A DNA stretch of 64,000 nucleotides from Larix kaempferi (taxonomy: Eukaryota > Streptophyta > Pinopsida > Pinales > Pinaceae). The translations under genes and the position numbers were made by a program. Below the pieces are notes generated by a model. It was not told where the DNA came from, did not search any database, and saw only the letters and a list, made by a program, of their open reading frames with translations. Of this stretch, positions 57,742 through 64,000 are shown one piece after another. How positions within the stretch are numbered: position 1 is the stretch's first letter; each line of letters opens with the position of its first letter. The stretch lies in assembly GCA_027924585.1 (NCBI GenBank), contig BSBM01000646.1, forward strand, positions 62,001-126,000, in the 5' to 3' direction.

Positions 57742-59263
57742 GAATGCTACAAGTTATCTCGACAAGTATGACTTGAGGAGATACAGGTATGTTTTGAAAT
57801 ATGTTCATGTTTAAGTTTATGATATGTTTGTCTTCATATTTTTGAGGTTAGTACAATCTTGATTAGTGTTAGACTTGTCTTATCACCCTAGTAAAAGTAT
57901 GAATGCATATGAATGATAGAATACATTAATTTATTAAGGTTATAACACTTATGATTGTACTAATGCGTTGTGGTGTTGTATGAGGATGATGTTGTCCACT
58001 AATATGAAAGGTACATCTAGAAAGACAAATCAAGTTCTAGATCAAGAACATATGACCATGGTGACATGAAGACAAAGACTCATCCATTGTCATGGATCAC
58101 ATAGAAGCTCTATTTACGAGGTATGTATAATTTGGTTCTACAATGCTTAACCTATGAGATATGCAGGTTACTAGCACAAGTCATTGAAGAGAACAAGAAG
58201 ACATTGCTAGACATAACTAGCAAATATGATAACCAGGTATGTTTTTCCTATATCAAGTTACAATCCTACCTTGTGTTAGGATCTTACACTATTGTATGAT
58301 TGATAATGATTATTCATGAAGTTAGAAATGTAAGTAATCAATGGTTTATGAATATTATGTCTCTTACCTTGATTGATGATATGACTAACCAAAAGAGTCC
58401 TATGGTCAAATAAGAATATGCATGAGTAAAAGAAGTATTTCGTGAAACCTTGAATACTAATGTTTATTATCTGTGTTTGAAATAATCATGACTATACATG
58501 TTTAAGATTTTTGTGTTTTGATATTATTGAGATTATACTAATGAATGTATGATTATGTATGAGATCTCGAGGATAACACAATAATGATACTAGCAAGCAT
58601 GCATAGTGATCAAGGATGGATATAAGTTCAAGGACAGGTAATCCAGGAAGCAAAGATCAAGAGGGAGCACACTCCAGTAGCTCCTGCAAGGAAGCAAAGA
58701 TTGAGAGGGAGTCCACCCAACAAGCAAACGAAGATAAGTATTTGAATTGTCATTTCTTATTACTTAAATGATGTTGCTCATTCATGTACATATTTATGTT
58801 CCTAGATTTAGGATGTATATTATGCACTAATACATTAATGAACAAGATACTACTAATGCAAGTTATGGGTAAGTGGCCTATGGCACTATAAAACATTCCA
58901 TTGCTACTTATCTAGAATGAAACCTCTTTGCTAACATGTTGGGAGTTGTGCACACTCTTAACAATGTTCTAGTAGTTACAGGATATGGATAAATGTTGTA
59001 TTGAAGCATTGGCTAAAAGAATTGCATGACTGTATGACATATTTCTTTACGTGTAATAAATTTTTCTGAAAACTATGATATGTTTCTAATCATGCAATTT
59101 AACTTGTCTTGTAGGAAAAATCGTATACCATCACCTACAAAAGAAGTACTACAACATTTATTCCAACAACAAAGATATCTATTGAAGATATTGAAGAATC
59201 TGAAGTTCCCAGGATCTGGGATGCAGTAATGGAAGAATGCCATGATCGAGGAATACTAGTTGA
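57742..59263 (+). pseudogene. captured foreign gene fragment: four exons, three introns
   Basis: This segment replaces most of gag, protease and integrase. Exon 1 (to 57786) ends SYLDKYDLRRY-R at donor GTATGT. Exon 2 is 58167-58236 (LLAQVIEENKKTLLDI), between ATATGCAG and GTATGT. Exon 3 is 58638-58733 (VIQEAKIKREHTPVAPARK), ending AAG followed by ATAAGT, apparently a G-to-A change of the consensus donor GTAAGT. Exon 4 is 59115-59263 (EKSYTITYKRSTTTFIP, IWDAVMEECHDRGILV), after CTTGTAG. Phases fit: 2, 0, 0. The joined frame is open and continuous with the gag remnant, ending in TGA at about 59274. I do not recognise the protein; a host gene or another transposon are both possible sources. Confidence 0.55.
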
Positions 59264-60375
59264 TCATGAAGAATGATGTTTGGGATGTGGTCCCAAGACC
59301 TGAAGGAAAGTCCGTGGTGACTTCCAAGTGGATCTATAAGATCAAGCATGCTGCACATGGTAGCATAGAGAAATACAAGTTTGAGGAAGGAAATCCAGTG
59401 ATACTACTATTGTATGTGGATGACCTGTTTGTTACAGGTGATGATAGTTTGATTTCCAAAATGAAGAGGAAGCTTGCTGCCGAGTTCGAGATGAAGGACT
59501 TGGGGATGATGCACTACTTTCTAGGCATGGAGGTGTGGTAGAGTGCAGATGGGATCTTCCTTAGACAAGAGAAGTATGCAGTAGAGATCCTGAAGAGGTT
59601 CGGGATGATGGACTGCAAGGCCATGGCCACACCTATGGAATCGAACTTGAAGCTTCTATGTGATGGTTCATCTGATCCGGTTGATGTCACTGTGTATCGT
59701 CAGATGATTGGATCCTTGATGTACTTGACGAACACAAGACCAGATATTTGCTTTGCGGTAAACATATTGAGCTAGTTCCTGACGGATCCTAAAGGTGTTC
59801 ACCTGGTTGCTGTAAAGCATATTCTGAGGTACTTGAAGGGTACAGTTGATTATGGGCTCAGGTATGATGCGAATCAAAAGTTTAACCTACAGGGTTATGT
59901 TGATTCAAATTGGGCAGGCTGTGCTGCAGATAGGAAGAGCACTTCTGGGTGTTGCTTCAGTAGGGGATCAGGTGTGATCTCTTGGTTTAGTAGGAAGCAG
60001 TCCTGCGTAGCACTGAGTACAACCAAGGCAGGGTATGTTGCAGCCTGTTTGGCTAGTTGTGAGGCAGTATGGCTGAGGAAGCTACTGTCTGAGTTATTTG
60101 ATCTCCCGTTAGATGCTACTGGTATCTTTTGTGACAACCGGAGTTGTGTGAAGCTCTCTGAGAACGCAGTGTTCCACGATAGGTCGAAGCATATTGAGTT
60201 CAAATATCACTATATCAGGGATATGGTGCAGAGAGGAGCAGTGAAGCTCCTGTATGTTGCAACAGATGAGCAGGTTGCAGATGTGTTGATGAAACCACTA
60301 GCTAGAGTGAAGTTTGAGTACTTCAGAGAGAGGCTTGGTGTTCTTCAGATAGAAGATACTTCGAGGAAGAAGTGA
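59264..60375 (+). pseudogene. pol: copia F reverse transcriptase (internally deleted) and RNase H
   Basis: Starts with KNDVWDVVPRPEGKSVVTSKW and HGSIEKYK, then at about 59380 jumps to FEEGNPVILLLYVDDLFVTGDD. The usual stretch of roughly 130 residues between them (palm start, LYGLKQAPRAWY) is missing, without frame loss. YVDD is intact. Stops at 59539-59541 and near 59774 fall at positions where relatives carry Gln. RNase H follows in frame from 59833: YVDSNWAGCAADRKSTSG, STTKAGYVAACLASCEAVWL, FCDNRSCVKLSENAVFHDR, and ends GVLQIEDTSRKK. Next come the minisatellites. Confidence 0.88.
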
Positions 60376-60447
60376 TGGACACATCTGTAGGAGCCATTCC
60401 AAGCATGGTGGTAGGAAGATCCCTCCCATGGCTATGGATGTAAGCGT

Positions 60448-60780
60448 TGTGTGATGAGCATCAGGACGATGCTCCAGTTACTGCTTTGTATATGCATCAG
60501 TTGGATGCTTGATATGATCAGTTGGATCATGTATTTGACATGTATCAGGTGGATACATTGTATGATCAGGATGATCATGGATGATGAGCTTCAGGATGTT
60601 GCTCTGGATGATATGCATCAAGATGATGCAGTGATGAGTATCAGGACGATGCTCTGGATGACATGCATCAGGATGATATAGTGACGATGATCAGGATGAT
60701 CATGTATGTTGAGTATCAAGATGATACTTTGGATGATATGCATCAGGTTGATTCTATGATGATGATCACAATGGTCATAT
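60448..60780 (+). repeat. GATGAT-rich diverged tandem repeat
   Basis: Four diverged copies of a core GATGAGTATCAGGACGATGC-type unit, beginning near 60453, 60578, 60634 and 60708, the last three followed by TGGATGATATGCATCAGG. It lies in the 3' noncoding region of F. Confidence 0.75.
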
Positions 60781-60814
60781 GTGTTCCAGATACACATGAG
60801 CTTTTTAGACATGG

Positions 60815-61345
60815 TCGTAGATGTGTTCTCCCATGGTCGCGATGTAATTGCTGAGCTTTTTTGACATGGTTGCATATGTGTTCTCCCATGGTCGTGATGT
60901 AATTGCTGGGCCATTCGAGCATTGATGTAGATGTGTTCTCCCATGGCTACGATATAAGTACTGTGCCATTCGAGCATGGTTGTAGATGTGTTCTCCCATG
61001 GCTGCGATATAAGCGCTGTGCCATTCGAGCATGGTTGTAGATGTGTTCTCCCATGGCTGCGATATAAGTGATGTGCCATTCTAGCACGGTTGTAGATGTG
61101 TTCTCCCATGGCTGCGATATAAGTGCTGTGCCATTCGAGCATGGTTGTAGATGTGTTCTCCCATGGCTGTGATATAAGTGCTGGGAATTCTCACATGGTG
61201 GTAGATGTGTTCTCCCATGGTGCAGATGTAAGGGTTGGGGCCATTTTTCACATGGTGGTAGATGTGTTCTCCCATGGTGAAAAAGTAAGGGCTGGAGCCT
61301 TCCCCGAATGGTGGTATATGTGTTCTCCCATGTCGGTGGTGTAAG
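60815..61345 (+). repeat. minisatellite, 10 copies of a unit of about 55 bp
   Basis: GTGTTCTCCCATG occurs ten times (first near 60830, last near 61319). Spacing in the central copies is 55 bases; the outer copies range from about 40 to 60. The unit also contains GATATAAGTGCTG and CCATTCGAGCATGG. Minus-strand frames across it (MGEHIYNHARMA repeated) are a by-product. It sits between RNase H and the polypurine tract of F. Confidence 0.93.
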
Positions 61346-61775
61346 TGCTATATGATCAAGTGTGATCATGAGTATCACAATGATACTTTATGGCCGTGGA
61401 CAGGTTGTGCAGTGGCATATAAAAGGTCCTGGGAGATCCGATAGGTTGAGCTGTATGCTCGTAATCAGTCCTGGGATGCTCTTGTAAGGTTTTGTTGACA
61501 CATGTAATAAGTCCTGACGATTCCACAGTATGGCCAGTGATGATGAAGACCTACAGGTGGTGGGCCTACATCCAGCATGAAAAAGGGTTGGCTCTGTAGA
61601 ACTTCTTATGACGAGCAGAATTGAGAGATAGCACCAGTAATCGAGATGTCCGGTACAACAGCAGTGATGATGATGATGCTCCATGAATCATCCAGTGATG
61701 ATGATCCAGCTCCAGAATTGAAGACTTGTGCCTATATGCATTGATGACTTGTGTCAAGAGAATACCTTCCTAGTT

Positions 61776-61819
61776 AAGAGGGAGTGTTGATGTATTTGTA
61801 ACTTCGGAAGATATTCACT
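61776..61819 (+). repeat. polypurine tract and 35-base 3' LTR stub of F
   Basis: AAGAGGGAG then TGTTGATGTATTTG at 61785, matching the F 5' LTR through GATATTCACT (61819), after which the sequence is E LTR. Confidence 0.93.
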
Positions 61820-63780
61820 AGTAAGTTTTAGACAATTTCTTTATGGTGAGCAGGATGTAAGTGAGGTGTACAAGGGCACTGATCAAGTATGGTAGGGGTG
61901 ACTTTAGGTTTTGGAATTTACATGGGAGATTTTGCAACAACAAGTTAGATAGAAAGAAATTTTTTAGGATCCTTTGTACAAAGCACGGAGACCATTTATG
62001 CTTCGATCATCGGCATCGCAGAAGTCTACAACAAGGCTTCCTGGGTACATCTGCATATACAAACTCGATCAGGGAGTTGGGAAGGATTAATATAGTGATA
62101 TTTTTTTATGGAGGTACCACTTTAATGTACCAACTTACACAAGTGATACAAAGACTCTAGGCTTCTCAAATTTGATCAAAACAATGGCTAAGGAAGCTAG
62201 AATTGCTGGAGATGGGAAAGTACAAATGTTATGGATGGATGGAAGGTTTGGATCTGATTTTATACCTCTGAACAATGTAATGAGACCATTTATGTTTCAA
62301 TAACAGCCCGGCTGAACTCTACTCCAATGCCCTCAGGGTTCTCAGCATATGCAGACTAGTATGGGTGAGGAATTTAACTGGAGACTGGATATGGGTGTTT
62401 ATGAGATTATAGAGGTTAAATATAATTTAATAACAGTCATTCAACATTAATACATCATTCCAGAAATTTTCAAAGAGATCCGAGCAAGTATTATAGCATA
62501 ACTAGTAAAATGACAATTTTGGACAGCTCAACTAGCTCGACTTTTGGACTCCCAAAAAGTACTCAAATGCAATCAAATTTCTGAAACAGAGGTTGGATAA
62601 TGTCATGTGATATATTAGATAACTCTAGGAATAGGAATGACTTCATTTGTACTTTTAGTCATTGACTTATGATTCATTCATTGAAAGCTAGTCAAATTAT
62701 GGCTAAATCTAGAAGGGGTGCATAAATTGGAGAAGAAATCAGAGTTCTGTAATTTGCATTGAAGTGAATCATCTAAAAATTACATACTCTATTATTAAAT
62801 AATAAATATTCCAATATGCCTCTCAGAAGATGATAGAAGTGTCTCTCCTCTTGCACATAGGAAACTAGCTGTAGAATGGAAGAGAGAAGAAGGATTCGAT
62901 CTATGAATTTGGTGAAGATGATTCTGAACTTGAAATTTGACCTGGTCAGCTTCAGTACCTGCAAATACACTCAGTGATAATAGCTGGGTGTCATCATGCT
63001 CTCACAGAAAGATGGGGCACATCTCCCATGCTTGACTAGGGGAACACCTCCCAAGCCTTGGATGCACAAATGCATTCATAAAATTTCTCAAAACTAACAA
63101 AAGATGTGAAATGGAGTTGGAATCATTCTTTTATAGAATTCATGTTGATATGTTGAGCAAGTTACTTGGCTTGGTGACCTGTGAGAATAGGTCACCCATG
63201 AGTGGACATACTTTCCTTGCTTTGCTTTGCTTTCTTTCCACTTGTTCTGATTTTCCTTCCTTTTGTAAACTTTCCTACTTTTCCAACTTTCCTGCTTTTC
63301 CTGGATTTATGCTGCTTTTCCTGAAATAAGCCTCTTTTCTCCATTTTGGCAATATTTTTGTACTCTAGTGTTTACTTGACTTCTACTCCAAGTAATTCCT
63401 CCAACCTTATCATCACCACTTGCCAATATTTATTATCAATATTTATTCATAAAAATATTACAACTCATAATTAATTCACACTTCAACATTTAATCAATTA
63501 ATTAATGACTTATTAACTCCTATTGTATAATTGCCGCCAAAAATACACCCTACTCCATTTTGGTAACATATTCCACATGGGTGCCCTCTTGGACCACTTT
63601 CTCTTTATCCATTAATTTTATTTATCAAAATTACCTTTAATAAATAAATTTGCCAATTTGTGAAACTTAGAATAAAATTAATTCTAAGCAAATAGAATTA
63701 ATACCATTTAATTCCCTTAGGGGTTGATCTTGTCCCCTTTCACCCATGGTAGTAGATGAGCCAAAATTGGGGACATGACA
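61820..63780 (-). repeat. 5' LTR of E, missing its inner end
   Basis: Collinear with 24842-27263 except for the absence of the solo LTR. In E's direction this is the 5' LTR: it starts TGTCATGTCCCC (63780) and lacks the last 67 or so bases, the primer binding site and the gag start, all lost at the 61819 junction. Confidence 0.93.
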
Positions 63781-64000
63781 CACATTGATTTTCACTTGTA
63801 TATATTTATTTATCTCCTTTATTAAATATTTACGCCATTCTAATTTTCAAACATCATTTATTATCCCCCTTATTCCAAATCCCAAAGCTTCCACCCCTAA
63901 CCTAGGAAACTAGTAATTTTCCTCCTTGGCAATTATTGGACCCTTAGCATCAATTTGATAAAATCTTATGAATATGTCCAATGGGATTAGGCCATTTTTA
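63781..64000 (-). repeat. 5' LTR of D, resumed after E
   Basis: Begins with the right CACAT copy (63781-63785) and continues TGATTTTCACTTGTATATA, matching LTR D 18654-18880. The window ends before the LTR does. Confidence 0.95.

Larger units (their letters stand above)
55820..61819 (+). mobile_element. Ty1/copia retrotransposon F with foreign exons, 3' LTR truncated
   Basis: Same family as A. Order: LTR 55820-56457, primer binding site, repeated leader, short gag remnant, a segment with exon-intron structure (57742-59263), RT/RNase H lacking its middle, two minisatellites, polypurine tract AAGAGGGAG (61776-61784), and the first 35 bases of the 3' LTR. There it is fused to element E. Confidence 0.9.
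24774..63780 (-). mobile_element. gypsy-type non-autonomous retrotransposon E with all nested insertions
   Basis: Begins TGTAATATCCC and ends GGGGACATGACA in the plus direction, between perfect CACAT duplications (24769-24773 and 63781-63785). Its coding strand is minus. E itself is only the outer parts: 3' LTR 24774-27263, interior 27264-30423 and 5' LTR remnant 61820-63780. The rest is G, H and F. Its primer binding site and the start of its interior are deleted. Confidence 0.93.
16693..64000 (-). mobile_element. gypsy-type non-autonomous retrotransposon D, split by a 39-kb nest
   Basis: On the minus strand D runs from a 5' LTR through a primer binding site (22807 to 22795) and gag-like frames (22751 to 20607) to a polypurine tract (18911 to 18901) and the 3' LTR (18900 to 16693). 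The 5' LTR is cut at 24773 by element E and resumes at 63781. By comparison with the left LTR it should end about 25-30 bases beyond the window. No protease, RT or integrase is seen. The CTTGAGGACAAG-like motif beside the polypurine tract is typical of Ty3/gypsy elements. Confidence 0.88.

Noticed and set aside
60815-61345. CRISPR-like regular array
   Set aside because: The whole unit is repeated, with no unique spacers, and the setting is a plant retrotransposon.
60618-61378. Long repeated minus-strand frames (MGEHIYNHARMA repeats)
   Set aside because: They are the reverse translation of the 55-bp minisatellite; open frames arise because the unit lacks stops on that strand.

Overview
This window looks like repeat-dense nuclear DNA from a land plant with a large genome. 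A gymnosperm is my guess from the style of the Ty1/copia and Ty3/gypsy families and the nesting depth, but this is inference because no diagnostic host gene is present. Almost every base belongs to LTR retrotransposons inserted into one another. No intact autonomous element, rRNA gene or tRNA gene was recognised. Many disabling changes are C-to-T or G-to-A, as expected from decay of methylated cytosines.

Layout. A copia element A (minus; gag, leader, PBS, LTR; 1-2021) sits in the gag of copia B (plus; 2022-about 6190), which keeps decayed gag, protease, integrase, reverse transcriptase (RT) and RNase H. A candidate 2.2-kb LTR with 7-bp terminal inverted repeats follows (6688-8934). Next is copia C (8935-about 14340), which keeps gag but has lost pol. 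A CpG-rich patch and a candidate multi-exon gene or gene remnant of unknown function lie at 14380-16634; this is the only part that does not read as a retroelement.

From 16693 to the window end is one nest. Element D (minus, gypsy-like, non-autonomous) has its 5' LTR split by a 39,007-bp insertion (24774-63780) flanked by the duplicated target CACAT. That insertion is element E, of the same kind as D. E is interrupted by copia G (30424-55819). G's pol gene is interrupted by H (34073-53762, target duplication AGATC), a Ty3/gypsy element of Tat type. G's 3' LTR is interrupted by copia F (55820-61819). A later deletion fused the first 35 bases of F's 3' LTR to E's 5' LTR. Three solo LTRs with perfect 5-bp target duplications lie inside D, E and H. 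The deepest path is D > E > G > H > solo LTR.

Most interesting items: (1) H has 5.6-kb LTRs, each carrying the same sense-strand frame of about 1,230 codons with no domain I recognise, next to a cluster of GC-rich hairpins. (2) H has an extra RNase H between protease and RT. (3) F has replaced most of gag, protease and integrase with what looks like four exons and three introns of a foreign gene, fused in frame to the remaining gag. (4) The CpG-rich multi-exon candidate gene at 14.4-16.6 kb.
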